NCBI GenBank assembly: GCA_018780145.1
Contig: JADMKA010000063.1
Location: forward strand, 1-51,240
Direction: 5' to 3'
DNA: 51,240 nucleotides
DNA from: Vitreoscilla sp.
GTDB taxonomy: Bacteria; Pseudomonadota; Gammaproteobacteria; Burkholderiales; Burkholderiaceae_C
The notes below the pieces were generated by a model. That model was not told the DNA's origin, did not search any database, and saw nothing but the letters and a program-made list of their open reading frames with translations. Shown piece after piece: positions 33,208-43,103 of the stretch; within the stretch, counting starts at the first letter, position 1; every line of letters begins with the position of its first letter. The position numbers were made by a program, and so were the translations under genes.

Positions 33208-34485
33208 CTATGTGCCCGTCCTTTGCCTCATCCCGATGACATTGAAGGCTTCCCCTCGACTCGTTGCCGCGAGCAACATCGCCCAGCGCGACAAAGCGAG
33301 CTTGCGCTCTTCAAAGTAGTCGTACTGGTTGTACACACCCTCGACATCGCGGACCTTGTGATTCAGGGCTCGTTCGGCGACGAAGCGATCCACGCCCAGC
33401 GCGGCCATGTGGGTGCGTGCTGTCCTGCGCATGTCGTGCACGGTGAAGTGTTCGATGTCGTCGAGCGGCAGCCGTTTGAGCGCGACGTTCAGCGTGTCCG
33501 GACTGACGTGCTCGAAGCGGTTCTTCCGCGGCACGCCGGCTTTCATGTGAATGAGCCGTCGGGCCGGGAAGAGATGGTCGCTCCCGCAGGCGAACACCTT
33601 GAGTTCCCTCAGCCACTCGACCACTGCGGGGGCAAGAGGGATGTCGATCGCGGACTTCATCTTGGTCCTTGACGGACGAAGCAGCCACACGCCATTGTCG
33701 AGATCGAACTCGGACCACTTCGACGAGAGCAACTCCATCTTCCGGACGCACAGCGCCAGCAACAGCCACACGGCCAATTCATTCGGGCGGCCGAAGGTGG
33801 ACGTTTCACGCATCGCCTTCGACAGGGCCGCAAGTTCTTCCCGGTTGAGCCAGCGCACGCGCGACTTCTCGGTGCCGCCCGCATCGGAGATTTCGAAGCC
33901 GTAGACGGGGTTGGAGTCGATCCACTTTCGCTTCACCGCGAAGTGGAACATGCGGAACATGTACCGCAGCGCGTCGTTAGCGACAGTGGGGGCGCCGGCG
34001 GCGACGATCTTGGTGAGGACGCCGTCGATGTGAACGGGCCGGACTTCCTCGACCGGCAGCTTTCCGATGGCCGGCTTGATGTGGCGGCGGATGACGCGCT
34101 CCACGACTTCGGGGTGCTTGTACTTGCCAGCGATGTGTCGCTCGTACCAGATGCTGGCCAGGCCTTCGACGTTGTGCATGTCGATGGCCTTGAGCTTCTC
34201 TCGCCGCTTTGCGGCACCAACGTCCACGCCTTGCTGGAGCAGCGCTCGGTCCTTGCGAGCCAACTCCCTGGCGTCCTTGAGCGAGACATCAGGGTAGCGT
34301 CCGAGCGTCTTCTCCTTCTCGCGTCCGCCGTAGCGGTATCGGAGCACCCAGGAGGCCTTTCCCCTGCGCGCACTTGCGACCGTTGCGACGAAGGTGAGGC
34401 CGTCGCCGACCCCCCGGTCCGTTGGGCCGGCGTTGAGCCAAGCCCTCAAATTCTTGTCCGTAGCGTTTGTCTCAAAGCCAGTCAC
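33208..34485 (-). CDS. P4-type site-specific integrase
   Basis: 425 residues from GTG 34485, where the DUF4102-type N-terminus begins; an upstream ATG at 34575 would read through repeat sequence. The N-terminal arm-binding region includes YRYGGREKEKTLGRYPDVSL. The catalytic residues are R in ALCVRKMELLSSKW, HxxR in TVHDMRRTARTHMAAL and Tyr in YNQYDYFEE. P4 integrases sit at one end of islands beside the attachment site. This one is the last accessory gene before yicC, so the island boundary should be within the next 200 bp. Confidence 0.9.
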   Translation of the reverse strand: MTGFETNATDKNLRAWLNAGPTDRGVGDGLTFVATVASARRGKASWVLRYRYGGREKEKTLGRYPDVSLKDARELARKDRALLQQGVDVGAAKRREKLKAIDMHNVEGLASIWYERHIAGKYKHPEVVERVIRRHIKPAIGKLPVEEVRPVHIDGVLTKIVAAGAPTVANDALRYMFRMFHFAVKRKWIDSNPVYGFEISDAGGTEKSRVRWLNREELAALSKAMRETSTFGRPNELAVWLLLALCVRKMELLSSKWSEFDLDNGVWLLRPSRTKMKSAIDIPLAPAVVEWLRELKVFACGSDHLFPARRLIHMKAGVPRKNRFEHVSPDTLNVALKRLPLDDIEHFTVHDMRRTARTHMAALGVDRFVAERALNHKVRDVEGVYNQYDYFEERKLALSRWAMLLAATSRGEAFNVIGMRQRTGT

Positions 34486-34506
34486 GGCGCGGCCTCCAGC
34501 GGAATT

Positions 34507-34576
34507 TGTGGGGGAAAAAATCGGGAGTTCGCCCGAACGTGGGTGGAACCAAATTTCCCCCACAATTTCCCCCACA
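34507..34576. repeat. short direct and inverted repeats upstream of the integrase
   Basis: Two head-to-tail copies of AATTTCCCCCACA (34552-34564, 34564-34576, 12-bp period) and one inverted 11-bp copy TGTGGGGGAAA (34507-34517). The placement suits arm-type integrase or excisionase sites near the attachment core; function is inferred. Confidence 0.6.
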
Positions 34577-34684
34577 GAAAGCGTGCGCTTCGCTGGGACG
34601 GTCCGCTACCTCATGAGACCAATTGCCATTGTGAATCAACGACTTATCGAGGTGTTTTGGGGTGGCAAGACACCCTAGAAAACC

Positions 34685-35599
34685 CTACTCGATGTTCTGC
34701 ACCTGCTCGCGCATCTGCTCGATGGCCACCTTCATGTCCACCGAGATGCCGGTCAGCTCGAGTGCCGAGGACTTGGAGCCCAGGGTGTTGGCCTCGCGGT
34801 GCAGTTCCTGGATCAGGAAATCCAGCCGCTTGCCCACTTCGCCGCCGCGGTCGAGGAGGCGCTCGATCTCGTCCAGGTGGGCCACCAGGCGCGAGAGCTC
34901 CTCGGCCACATCGATGCGGATGGCGTAGGCGGCAGCCTCGTTCAGCGCGCGGTCGCGCGCCGCTTCGGCGGAAACCGCGCCGCCGCCACCGCCAGCGGCC
35001 TCCAGGGCTTCAGCCCAGCGCTCCAGGAAGCGCTGCTGCTGCTTCTGCACGACCGCCGGCACTAGCGGTGCGGCCTGGGCGGCCAGCTCCCGCAAGGTGC
35101 GCACGCGCTCCATCAGGATCTGCACCAGCCGGGCGCCTTCGCGGGCGCGGGCCTCGCGCAGGGCCTCCACCGCGTTGCGGGCGGCCTGCATCGCCAGCTC
35201 GTCGAGCCCGGTGGCCACGGTGGCACCGCTGCCGCCGCGGCACCATTGCAGCACCTCGTGCACCGACAGGGCCGCCGCATGCGGCAGCCAGCTCTGCACC
35301 GTGCTCTCGGCGCGGCCGAGTCGGTTGAGCTGCTCGGTGGTCGGTTGCGGCAGACCGTCGTCGGCGCTCTTGCCCAGCGCCGCACGCACCTCGACCTTGC
35401 CGCGCCGCAGCCCGGCCACCAGTGCTTCGCGCAAGGCCGGCTCGATCTGCCGGAGTTCATCCGGCAGGCGGAAGGCGATGTCGAGGAACCTGCTGTTGAC
35501 CGTGCGCAATTCCACGGTCACGCCGATGGGGCTGGAATCCCCCTCGGCCACGGGTGCGGCGCCAGCGCTCGCGAACCCGGTCATGCTGTAAACTGGCAT
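34685..35599 (-). CDS. yicC: YicC-family endoribonuclease
   Basis: 304 residues from ATG 35599 (start MPVYSMTGFASAG, the usual YicC opening). The C-terminus has the conserved DEIERLL...VGKRLDFLIQELHREANT segment (positions about 245-285). YicC proteins are RNA endonucleases that act on small RNAs and mRNA. It is the first core gene right of the island and ends 109 bp from the repeat cluster. Its start is only 30 bp from the divergent kinase gene. Confidence 0.92.
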   Translation of the reverse strand: MPVYSMTGFASAGAAPVAEGDSSPIGVTVELRTVNSRFLDIAFRLPDELRQIEPALREALVAGLRRGKVEVRAALGKSADDGLPQPTTEQLNRLGRAESTVQSWLPHAAALSVHEVLQWCRGGSGATVATGLDELAMQAARNAVEALREARAREGARLVQILMERVRTLRELAAQAAPLVPAVVQKQQQRFLERWAEALEAAGGGGGAVSAEAARDRALNEAAAYAIRIDVAEELSRLVAHLDEIERLLDRGGEVGKRLDFLIQELHREANTLGSKSSALELTGISVDMKVAIEQMREQVQNIE

Positions 35600-35629
35600 G
35601 AAGCTTTTGCACCAAGCAAAAACCCGATT

Positions 35630-36595
35630 ATGTCAAAGCCAAAACCTGCCCCGTTGCCTGCGGGCACCGTGGTCGGTGGCTACCAGATCATCAAGAAGCT
35701 GGCAGCCGGCGGCTTTGGCGTGGTGTACCTCGCCGAGGACGACCAACGCCACCTGGTGGCCCTGAAGGAGTACCTGCCGTCCTCGCTGGCCGAGCGCTCC
35801 GTGGGTGAACTGATCCCCCGCGTCAAGCCCGAGAAGCAGCCGCTGTACCGCCTGGGCCTGAAGAGCTTCTTCGAAGAGGGCCGCTCGCTCGCGCAGATCT
35901 CGCACCCCAGCGTGGTCTCGGTGCTGAACTTCTTCCGCGAGAACGAGACCGTCTACATGGTGATGAACTACCTGCAGGGCGACACCCTGCAGGATTTCAT
36001 CGTCACCGCGCGCGACCTGAAGCGCGACAAGGTGTTCCGCGAGTCCACCATCCGCAGCCTGTTCGACGAGATCCTGCGCGGCCTGCGCATCGTGCACCAG
36101 CACAAGATGCTGCACCTGGACATCAAGCCGGCCAACATCTTCATCACCAACGACAACAAGGCGGTCCTGCTCGACTTCGGCGCAGCGCGCGAGGTGCTGA
36201 GCAAGGAGGGTAACTTCATCCGCCCGATGTACACGCCCGGCTTCGCCGCGCCCGAGATGTACCGGCGCGACGGCTCGCTCGGCCCCTGGACCGACATCTA
36301 CGCCATCGGCGCCTGCATCTATGCCTGCATGCAGGGCTACCCGCCGACCGACGCGCCGCAGCGCATCGACAAGGACCGGCTCTCGCTGTCGATGTCGCGC
36401 ATGCGCAATACCTACTCCGACAACCTCATCGAGGTCACCGAGTGGTGCATGGCGCTGGATCCCTTGTCCCGCCCGCAAAGTGTGTTTGCGCTCCAGAAGG
36501 AACTGTCGCGCGAGACCGAGCGGCGCTACACCTCGCTCAGCTTCACCGAGCGCCTGAGGCTGCAGATCGAGAACCTCAAGACGGGGGCACGATGA
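35630..36595 (+). CDS. eukaryotic-like Ser/Thr protein kinase
   Basis: 321 residues from ATG 35630. It has the glycine loop LAAGGFGVVYLAED near residue 24, catalytic Lys in VALKEYL, a catalytic loop LHLDIKPANIFI (HLD instead of HRD) near 160 and DFG in LLDFGAAR near 180. There is no extracellular sensor or membrane helix, so it is cytoplasmic. The stop overlaps the start of a PP2C phosphatase, giving a kinase/phosphatase pair that likely sets phosphorylation of shared targets. Only 30 bp separate it from divergent yicC. Confidence 0.92.
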   Translation: MSKPKPAPLPAGTVVGGYQIIKKLAAGGFGVVYLAEDDQRHLVALKEYLPSSLAERSVGELIPRVKPEKQPLYRLGLKSFFEEGRSLAQISHPSVVSVLNFFRENETVYMVMNYLQGDTLQDFIVTARDLKRDKVFRESTIRSLFDEILRGLRIVHQHKMLHLDIKPANIFITNDNKAVLLDFGAAREVLSKEGNFIRPMYTPGFAAPEMYRRDGSLGPWTDIYAIGACIYACMQGYPPTDAPQRIDKDRLSLSMSRMRNTYSDNLIEVTEWCMALDPLSRPQSVFALQKELSRETERRYTSLSFTERLRLQIENLKTGAR

Positions 36596-37503
36596 AATTT
36601 TCCGTCTACCAGGTCAGCCGCAAGGGCGGGCGCGAGAAGAACGAAGACCGCATGGGCTATTGCTACACGCGGGATTCCGGCCTGTTCGCGCTGGCGGACG
36701 GCATGGGCGGCCACCCGGAAGGAGAGGTGGCTTCTCAGCTCGCGCTGCAGACCCTGGCGGCCGCCTTCCAGCGCGAGGCCAAGTCCAACCTGAAGAGCCC
36801 GCTGCGCTTCCTGCAGGACGCCATCCTGGCCGGCCACCACCAGCTGCTGCGCTACGCCACCGAGAAGGGCCTGGTCGACACGCCTCGCACCACGGTCGTC
36901 GCCTGCGTGCTGCAGGGCAAGGCGGCGTTCTGGGCCCATTGCGGCGACTCGCGCCTGTACCTGGTGCGCGGCGGCAAGCTGATCGCCCGCACCCGCGACC
37001 ACTCCTACACCGAACTGCAGCAGACCCTGTCGCAGGTGGTGCCGATCGACGCGCGCTTCAACCGCTCGGTGCTGTTCACCTGCCTGGGCAGCCCGGGCAA
37101 GCCGGTGATCGACACCGTCGGCCCGGTCAACCTGCAGACCGGCGACCGCCTCATCGTCTGCTCCGACGGCCTGTGGAGCCAGCTCGACGACGACGCCATC
37201 GTCGACCTGCTGACCACCCGCTCGCTGTCGGATGCCGTGCCCGAGATGGTCGAGCGTGCGCTGCGCAACGGCGGCGCGCGGGGCGACAACGTCACCGTGC
37301 TGGCGGTCGAGTGGGAGGCGGTGGAAGAGAGCGACAGCACCGCCGGCATTTCCACCCGCAGCCTGGGTGAGGATGTCTTCGCTTCCACCATCCAGGCCAG
37401 CCTGGCCGACAGCGGCTCCGGTGACCTCGACGAAGCCGAGATCGAGCGCTCGATCCGCGAGATCAACGAAGCGATCCAGCGCTCCTCCAAGAAGCGCTCC
37501 TGA
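36592..37503 (+). CDS. PP2C-type Ser/Thr protein phosphatase
   Basis: 303 residues from ATG 36592, overlapping the kinase stop (ATGA). PP2C metal motifs are present: KNEDRMG near residue 17, [13 protein letters not shown] near 32, CSDGLWSQ near 190 and ARGDNVTVL near 230. The last 60 residues are an acidic tail beyond the catalytic domain. It should reverse the action of the adjacent kinase. Confidence 0.92.
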   Translation: MKFSVYQVSRKGGREKNEDRMGYCYTRDSGLFALADGMGGHPEGEVASQLALQTLAAAFQREAKSNLKSPLRFLQDAILAGHHQLLRYATEKGLVDTPRTTVVACVLQGKAAFWAHCGDSRLYLVRGGKLIARTRDHSYTELQQTLSQVVPIDARFNRSVLFTCLGSPGKPVIDTVGPVNLQTGDRLIVCSDGLWSQLDDDAIVDLLTTRSLSDAVPEMVERALRNGGARGDNVTVLAVEWEAVEESDSTAGISTRSLGEDVFASTIQASLADSGSGDLDEAEIERSIREINEAIQRSSKKRS

Positions 37504-37568
37504 CGGCGCGGCAGGCTGCGGCCGGCGCGGCCCGCGCCGCCTTTCCCCATTCAACACCAAGGTCGACC

Positions 37569-38306
37569 ATGAGCTTTCAACGTTCCCAAGGCCGTGCGCC
37601 TGCCGCCTTGCGCCCGCTGCGCATCACCCGCGGGTTCACCCGCCACGCCGAAGGCTCGGTGCTGATCGAGTTCGGCGACACGCGGGTGCTGTGCACCGCC
37701 TCGGTCGAAGAGCGCGTGCCGCCGCACAAGCGTGGCAGCGGCGAGGGCTGGGTCACCGCCGAGTACGGCATGCTGCCCCGCGCCACCCACACCCGCAGCG
37801 ACCGTGAGGCCGCGCGCGGCAAGCAGAGCGGCCGCACGCAGGAGATCCAGCGCCTGATCGGGCGTTCGCTGCGCTGCGTGTTCGATCTCAAGCTGCTCGG
37901 CGAACGCACCATCACGCTCGACTGCGACGTGCTGCAGGCCGACGGCGGCACCCGCACCGCGGCCATCACCGGGGCCTTCGTGGCGGCCCAGGATGCCGTG
38001 AACGGCCTGCTCGCCCAGGGCAAGCTGGTGGCGTCGCCCATCCTCGACCACGTGGCCGCGGTGTCGGTGGGCATCGTCGAGGGCACGCCGCTGCTGGACC
38101 TGGAGTACACCGAGGATTCGGCCTGCGACACCGACATGAACGTGGTGATGACGGGCCGGGGCGGTTTCGTCGAGGTGCAGGGCACGGCCGAGGGGGCAAG
38201 CTTCAGCCGCGCCGAGCTGGACGGCCTGCTCGGGCTGGCCAGCGATGGCATCGCCACCCTGGTGCAGGTGCAGAAGGACGCACTCGCGCAACCCTTGCCG
38301 CGCTGA
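37569..38306 (+). CDS. rph: ribonuclease PH
   Basis: 245 residues, full length. The phosphorolytic exoribonuclease trims tRNA 3' ends using phosphate. Recognised from [20 protein letters not shown] at the N-terminus, the conserved [13 protein letters not shown] loop and the ACDTDMNVV motif with catalytic Asp near residue 190. It is followed by rdgB after 9 nt, a common gene order with yicC and hemW in betaproteobacteria. Confidence 0.96.
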   Translation: MSFQRSQGRAPAALRPLRITRGFTRHAEGSVLIEFGDTRVLCTASVEERVPPHKRGSGEGWVTAEYGMLPRATHTRSDREAARGKQSGRTQEIQRLIGRSLRCVFDLKLLGERTITLDCDVLQADGGTRTAAITGAFVAAQDAVNGLLAQGKLVASPILDHVAAVSVGIVEGTPLLDLEYTEDSACDTDMNVVMTGRGGFVEVQGTAEGASFSRAELDGLLGLASDGIATLVQVQKDALAQPLPR

Positions 38307-38315
38307 AGGCAGGCC

Positions 38316-38948
38316 GTGCGCATCGTTCTCGCCTCCAACAATGCGAAGAAGCTGGCCGAGCTGGGTGGGCTGTTCGCGCCGCTGCGGCTGGAGCTGGTCA
38401 CCCAGGGCTCGCTGGGCGTGAGCGAGGCGGAGGAGCCGCACATCACCTTCATCGAAAACGCGCTGGCCAAGGCGCGCCATGCGGCGCATGCCACCGGCCT
38501 GCCCGCCCTGGCCGATGACTCCGGCCTGTGTGTGGATGCGCTGGGCGGCGCGCCCGGCGTGCAATCGGCCGTGTACGCGCCGTTCATGCCTGACCCCGGG
38601 CAGGAGCGTGAGGCGCATCGGCGTGCCCAGGACGCGGCCAACAACACGCTGCTGCTGCAGCGCCTGGCCGGTGTGGCCGACAGGCGCGCCAGCTTCGTCT
38701 GCGCGCTGGTGGCCTTGCGCACGGCAGGCGACCCCGAGCCGCTGATCGCCTTCGGCCGCTGGGAGGGCGAGATCCTGGCCGAGCCGCAAGGCGATGGCGG
38801 TTTCGGCTACGACCCGCTGATGTTCATTCCCGCTCTGGGCTCGACAGTCGCCGCCCTGCCTGCGGCCACCAAGAGCGCGCACAGCCACCGGGCCATTGCC
38901 GCCGCGCAACTGCTCGGACTGATGCGCAGCGCCTGGCACCTGGCATGA
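38316..38948 (+). CDS. rdgB: dITP/XTP pyrophosphatase (RdgB/HAM1)
   Basis: 210 residues from GTG 38316. It hydrolyses non-canonical purine nucleoside triphosphates (dITP, XTP) to monophosphates. Signatures: ASNNAKKLAEL at the N-terminus, FIENALAKARHA, ADDSGLCVDALGG near residue 68 and GFGYDPLMFIP near 165. Its stop overlaps hemW (ATGA). Confidence 0.95.
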   Translation: MRIVLASNNAKKLAELGGLFAPLRLELVTQGSLGVSEAEEPHITFIENALAKARHAAHATGLPALADDSGLCVDALGGAPGVQSAVYAPFMPDPGQEREAHRRAQDAANNTLLLQRLAGVADRRASFVCALVALRTAGDPEPLIAFGRWEGEILAEPQGDGGFGYDPLMFIPALGSTVAALPAATKSAHSHRAIAAAQLLGLMRSAWHLA

Positions 38949-40141
38949 ACACCGTCGACCACTACCTGCGGCCCGGCACGCTGCAACTCGGCGCACCGCC
39001 GCCGCTGTCGGTCTACATCCACCTGCCGTGGTGCCTGAAGAAGTGCCCGTACTGCGACTTCAACTCGCATGAGCTGAACCCCAGGGATCCGGCCGCGCCG
39101 CTGCCCGAGGCCCGGTATCTCGATGCCCTGCGTGCCGACCTCGAGGCCAGCCTGCCGTTGGCCTGGGGCCGCACGGTGCAGACGGTGTTCATCGGCGGCG
39201 GCACACCCAGCCTGTTCTCGCCGGACGGCATCGAGCGCCTGCTGTCCGACCTGCGCTTGCTGCTGCCGCTGGCGCCGGGCTGCGAGGTCACGCTGGAGGC
39301 CAACCCGGGCACCTTCGAGCGCGAGCGCTTCCGCGCCTTCCGCGCGGCCGGGGTCACGCGGTTGTCGATCGGCGTGCAGAGCTTCGACGATGCCAAGCTC
39401 AAGGCCCTGGGCCGGGTGCACGACCGGGCGCAGGCCATCGCGGCGGTGGAGGAAGCAGCGAGCAGCTTCGACACCTTCAACCTCGACCTGATGTATGCCT
39501 TGCCTGGCCAGACGCTGGGCGAGCTCGAGGCCGACCTGCGCATGGCGCTGGGTTTCCGGCCGCCGCATCTGTCGCTCTACCACCTGACCCTGGAGCCGAA
39601 CACCGCGTTCGCCCGCCGGCCGCCGGTGCTGCCCGACGAAGACACCGGCGCGATGATGCTGGACCGCCTGGTCGAGCTGACCGGCGAGGCTGGCCTGGAG
39701 CGCTACGAGGTCTCGGCCTTCGCCCGGCCCGGCCACCGCTGCGCGCACAACCTGAACTACTGGCAGTTCGGCGACTACCTCGGCCTGGGCGCCGGCGCGC
39801 ACGGCAAGCTGAGCTTCCCGCACCGCGTGCTGCGCACCGTGAAGTGGCGCGAGCCGGCCCGCTACATGGCCGAGGCCCTGGCCGGCAACGCGGCGTCCAA
39901 CCAGGACGAGGTGGCGCGCCAGGCGTTGCCCTTCGAGTTCATGCTGAACGCACTGCGCCTGCGCGAGGGCTTCGAGCTGCCGCTGTTCACGCAGCGCACG
40001 GGCCTGCCACCCTCGGCCATTGCCGCGGGCCTGGCCAAGGCGCGCGAGAAGGGCCTGCTCGACAAGGCGGAAGGGCCGCAGGTGCGGCCCTCGGACAAGG
40101 GATTCGACTTCCTCAGCGACCTGCAGGAAATCTTCTTGTAG
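38945..40141 (+). CDS. hemW: HemW-like radical SAM protein (heme chaperone)
   Basis: 398 residues from ATG 38945. The radical SAM cluster CLKKCPYCDF is at about residues 31-40, with the four-residue spacing typical of HemW, followed by GGGTPSLF and IGVQSFDD. HemW resembles coproporphyrinogen III dehydrogenase but acts as a heme chaperone. It ends back to back with cheB, with no spacer (40141/40142). Confidence 0.94.
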   Translation: MNTVDHYLRPGTLQLGAPPPLSVYIHLPWCLKKCPYCDFNSHELNPRDPAAPLPEARYLDALRADLEASLPLAWGRTVQTVFIGGGTPSLFSPDGIERLLSDLRLLLPLAPGCEVTLEANPGTFERERFRAFRAAGVTRLSIGVQSFDDAKLKALGRVHDRAQAIAAVEEAASSFDTFNLDLMYALPGQTLGELEADLRMALGFRPPHLSLYHLTLEPNTAFARRPPVLPDEDTGAMMLDRLVELTGEAGLERYEVSAFARPGHRCAHNLNYWQFGDYLGLGAGAHGKLSFPHRVLRTVKWREPARYMAEALAGNAASNQDEVARQALPFEFMLNALRLREGFELPLFTQRTGLPPSAIAAGLAKAREKGLLDKAEGPQVRPSDKGFDFLSDLQEIFL

Positions 40142-41233
40142 TCAGACCCGGTGCAGCAGCGCGCCGTGGATCTGGCGCAGCTTGTCCATCAGGTGCGAGG
40201 CGATGTCCTGCAAAGGCAGCACCTCGTGTGCCGCACCGTGCTGGATGGCTTCGCGCGGCATGCCGAAGACCACGCAGGTCGACTCGTTCTGCGCATAGTT
40301 GTAGCTGCCGGCGTCGCGCATGGCCTTCATGGCCTTGGCGCCGTCTGCGCCCATGCCGGTCAGCATGATGCCGAACGCGTTCTGGCCCACCACGCGGGCG
40401 GCCGACTCGAACAACACCTCCACCGAGGGCTTGTGCCGGTTCACCGGCTCGCCGTCGCGCACCCTGGCCACGTAGTTGGCGCCCGAGCGCTCGACCGACA
40501 GGTGCAGGCCACCTGGCGCGATGTAGGCGTGGCCGGGCAGGATGCGCTCGCCGTCCACGGCTTCCTTGACGCGGATCTTGCACAGCGTGTCCAGCCGTGC
40601 CGCGTAGCTACGGGTGAAGCCCGGCGGCATGTGCTGGGTGATGACCACGGCCGGCGAATCCGGCGGCAGGTTCATCAGCACTTCCTTGGTGGCCTCGGTG
40701 CCGCCGGTGGAGGCACCGATGAAGATGATCTTTTCGGTCGACAGGCGGCCCAGCGGTGCTGCGGCTGGCCTGGCGGCCGCAGCCGGGGCGCCCGGCGCGG
40801 CCGGCGCCGTTGCAACCGGTGCGCGCTTGATATGCGCCTTGGCGGCGATGCGGACCTTGTCGGTGATCTCCTCGGCGAGCTGCTTCAGGCCGTCGGCCAC
40901 GCCGATCTTGGGCTTGGCGACGAAATCGACGGCGCCGAGTTCCAGCGCACGCATCGTCACCTCGGCGCCGCGCTCGGTCAGCGTGGAGACCATCACCACC
41001 GGCATCGGCCGCAGGCGCATCAGCTTGGACAGGAAGTCGATGCCGTCCATGCGGGGCATCTCGACGTCCAGCGTGATCACGTCCGGGTTCAGGTTGCGGA
41101 TCATCTCGCGGGCGGCGAACGGGTCCGCCGCCGAGCCGATGCATTCCATGTCGGGTTGCCGGTTGATGATCTCGGCCAGCAGGCTGCGCACCAGCGCCGA
41201 ATCGTCCACCACCACCACGCGCGTCTTTGGCAT
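40142..41233 (-). CDS. cheB: chemotaxis protein-glutamate methylesterase CheB
   Basis: 363 residues from ATG 41233 with AAGGA upstream. An N-terminal receiver domain has DDSALVR and the phosphorylation Asp in [12 protein letters not shown] near residue 56. An Ala/Pro linker around 140-165 leads to the methylesterase with catalytic Ser in GASTGGTEA, His in ITQHMPPGF and Asp in [10 protein letters not shown]. It removes methyl groups from chemoreceptors. Last gene of a cheR-cheD-cheB operon; no cheA or cheW lies in the window. Confidence 0.95.
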   Translation of the reverse strand: MPKTRVVVVDDSALVRSLLAEIINRQPDMECIGSAADPFAAREMIRNLNPDVITLDVEMPRMDGIDFLSKLMRLRPMPVVMVSTLTERGAEVTMRALELGAVDFVAKPKIGVADGLKQLAEEITDKVRIAAKAHIKRAPVATAPAAPGAPAAAARPAAAPLGRLSTEKIIFIGASTGGTEATKEVLMNLPPDSPAVVITQHMPPGFTRSYAARLDTLCKIRVKEAVDGERILPGHAYIAPGGLHLSVERSGANYVARVRDGEPVNRHKPSVEVLFESAARVVGQNAFGIMLTGMGADGAKAMKAMRDAGSYNYAQNESTCVVFGMPREAIQHGAAHEVLPLQDIASHLMDKLRQIHGALLHRV

Positions 41234-41266
41234 GTTGTTTTCCTTTACTGCTTGTCGTCGCGGAGG

Positions 41267-41956
41267 TCAGAACAGGTCGATCGAGCCGCCGCTCGAGACC
41301 GGGGCGGCCTTCTGCGCCGCGGCGCGATCCTGCGCCAGCAAGGCCTCGGCGTTGGTGGGCGCCAGGCGCTTGACCATGGCCTTGCCGCTGGCCGGCAGGA
41401 AGCAGACCTTGCGGGGGTAGACGTCCATCACGTCCTTCGAGACCACCGGGATGCGCTCGGTTGCCAGGAACTCCATCACGAACTGGGTGTTGCGCTCGCC
41501 GACGTTGATCGAGTTCATGCCGCTGATGACGGCGCCGCCGCCGAAGACCTTCGCCTCCATCGTCATGCGCGAGGCGCCGCGCTTCATCATCTCGTTGATC
41601 AGCAGTTCCATCGCAAACGAGCCGTAGCGGCCCGAGTCGCCCGCGCCTTCGGGCAGCATGAAGTGGTTCATGCCGCCGATGCGGGCCTGGCGGTCCCACA
41701 GGCAGGCGGCGATGCACGAGCCCAGCGTGGTCATCACCAGCAGGTCTTCGGTGTCGCAGTAGTACTCGCCGGGCAGCACCTTCACCGCTTCGTTCTTGAA
41801 GTGCGCGTCGTAGAAGAAGAACGAGGCCTCGCCGGGCTTGCGGGCCTGGGCCTTGAGCTTGTCCAGGCGGGGTGTGCGGCCGATCTGGCTGGCGGCGCCG
41901 GGCGGCGGCACCAGGCGCGAAGCGGCTGGCGTGGCGGAGGAGGGCAGTGTGGCCAT
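41267..41956 (-). CDS. cheD: chemoreceptor glutamine deamidase CheD
   Basis: 229 residues from ATG 41956. The catalytic Cys is in TTLGSCIAACLWD and His in GGMNHFMLPE, then Thr later in the fold, as in CheD deamidases. An N-terminal extension of about 45 residues rich in Ala/Pro precedes the domain, and it ends SSGGSIDLF. It deamidates receptor glutamines and works with CheR and CheB on either side. Confidence 0.93.
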   Translation of the reverse strand: MATLPSSATPAASRLVPPPGAASQIGRTPRLDKLKAQARKPGEASFFFYDAHFKNEAVKVLPGEYYCDTEDLLVMTTLGSCIAACLWDRQARIGGMNHFMLPEGAGDSGRYGSFAMELLINEMMKRGASRMTMEAKVFGGGAVISGMNSINVGERNTQFVMEFLATERIPVVSKDVMDVYPRKVCFLPASGKAMVKRLAPTNAEALLAQDRAAAQKAAPVSSGGSIDLF

Positions 41957-42012
41957 GGAGAAACCTGGTTCGCGAGGGGGGCTGGTGGCGGTCGGGTCGC
42001 TTGGTGGGTGCG

Positions 42013-42882
42013 TCAGACGCGCTTGTAGATGGTCTTGCCCTGCAGGTGGAACAGGTCGCGCGAATCGGTGAAGTTCTCGGAGTGGCCCACGAACAGCAGG
42101 CCGCCAGGCTTCATCACGCCGTGGATGCGCTCCAGCACCTTGCGCTGGGTGGCATGGTCGAAATAGATCATCACGTTGCGGCAGAAGACCATGTCGAAGG
42201 CCTCGCCCATCGACCAGCTGGTGGTCATCAGGTTGAAAGGCTTGAAATCGATCATCTTGGCCAGATCGGGCTTGGCGCGGATGAAGCCCGCGTTGGCGCC
42301 GGTGCCGCGCATGAAGTGGCGTTTCAGGCGCTCGGGCGACAGGCCGCGCGCGTCGGCCGGGTAGACGCCGCGCTGCGCGGTCGCCAGCACCTTGGTGTCG
42401 ATGTCGGTGGCCAGCAGGCGCGCGCCGCAGGTGGCGCCCAGCACCTCGGCGATCACCATCGTGATCGAGTAGGGCTCCTCGCCGGTGGAGGCGGCGTTGC
42501 ACCAGATTCGCGGGTTGGTCTTGCCCAGGCCGCGCAGCGCGTCGGCCAAGGCATGGAAGTGGTGGTCCTCGCGGAAGAACGAGGTGAGGTTGGTGGTCAG
42601 GCAGTTGACGAACTCCTGCCACTCCTGGTCCGCGGAGCTGCCGCTGGCGGCCTCCAGCCACTGCAGGTAGTCCTTGAAGCTGCGGTGGCCTGTCTCGCGC
42701 AGGCGGCGCGACAGCCGGCTGTAGACCATGGCCCGCTTGCCATCGTGCAGGCTGATGCCGGCGCGCTGGTAGATCAGCTTGCGCACCCGCTCGAAGTCGG
42801 CGGCGGCGAAGCTGAATTCCTGGTCGATGGAGTCGGCATCACTGGCGGCCGGGCGTTGGGGGGCGTCAAGCGTTGGACTCAT
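42013..42882 (-). CDS. cheR: chemotaxis protein methyltransferase CheR
   Basis: 289 residues from ATG 42882; an in-frame ATG at 43035 would add a less plausible 51-residue extension. It has an N-terminal helical CheR domain and NLTSFFRE, then SAM motif I region WCNAASTGEEPYSITM and FDMVFCRNVMIYF. It methylates receptor glutamates using SAM. First gene of the che operon, divergent from the diguanylate cyclase gene. Confidence 0.94.
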   Translation of the reverse strand: MSPTLDAPQRPAASDADSIDQEFSFAAADFERVRKLIYQRAGISLHDGKRAMVYSRLSRRLRETGHRSFKDYLQWLEAASGSSADQEWQEFVNCLTTNLTSFFREDHHFHALADALRGLGKTNPRIWCNAASTGEEPYSITMVIAEVLGATCGARLLATDIDTKVLATAQRGVYPADARGLSPERLKRHFMRGTGANAGFIRAKPDLAKMIDFKPFNLMTTSWSMGEAFDMVFCRNVMIYFDHATQRKVLERIHGVMKPGGLLFVGHSENFTDSRDLFHLQGKTIYKRV

Positions 42883-43103
42883 CGTGTTGTACTGCGCTAG
42901 GGCTGTCGTGGGAGGTCGCCGCCACCCCAGCCAGGGCAGGGGCGCGGTGCGGACAAGACACGGATCGGAGTTTTCCGAATCCGGGGCTGCCATGGCGGGC
43001 GAATTTGAGACGGCTTCCCACCCCTTTTTCGGCACCAGCCGGGCGTAAGCACACTGCTAGACTGCAACGAAACATTACCCGCCCGTCCGATTTTTCACAC
43101 CGC

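Noticed and set aside
34486-34684. tRNA gene as P4 integrase attachment site
   Set aside because: No cloverleaf-compatible sequence or tRNA 3' end could be found between the integrase and yicC.
36526-37560. 344-codon minus-strand frame opposite the PP2C gene
   Set aside because: Shadow of the phosphatase, which has all metal motifs on the plus strand.
40151-42028. 625-codon plus-strand open frame opposite cheB and cheD
   Set aside because: Arg/His/Ala-rich antisense frame of GC-rich genes; cheB and cheD catalytic motifs are clear on the minus strand.
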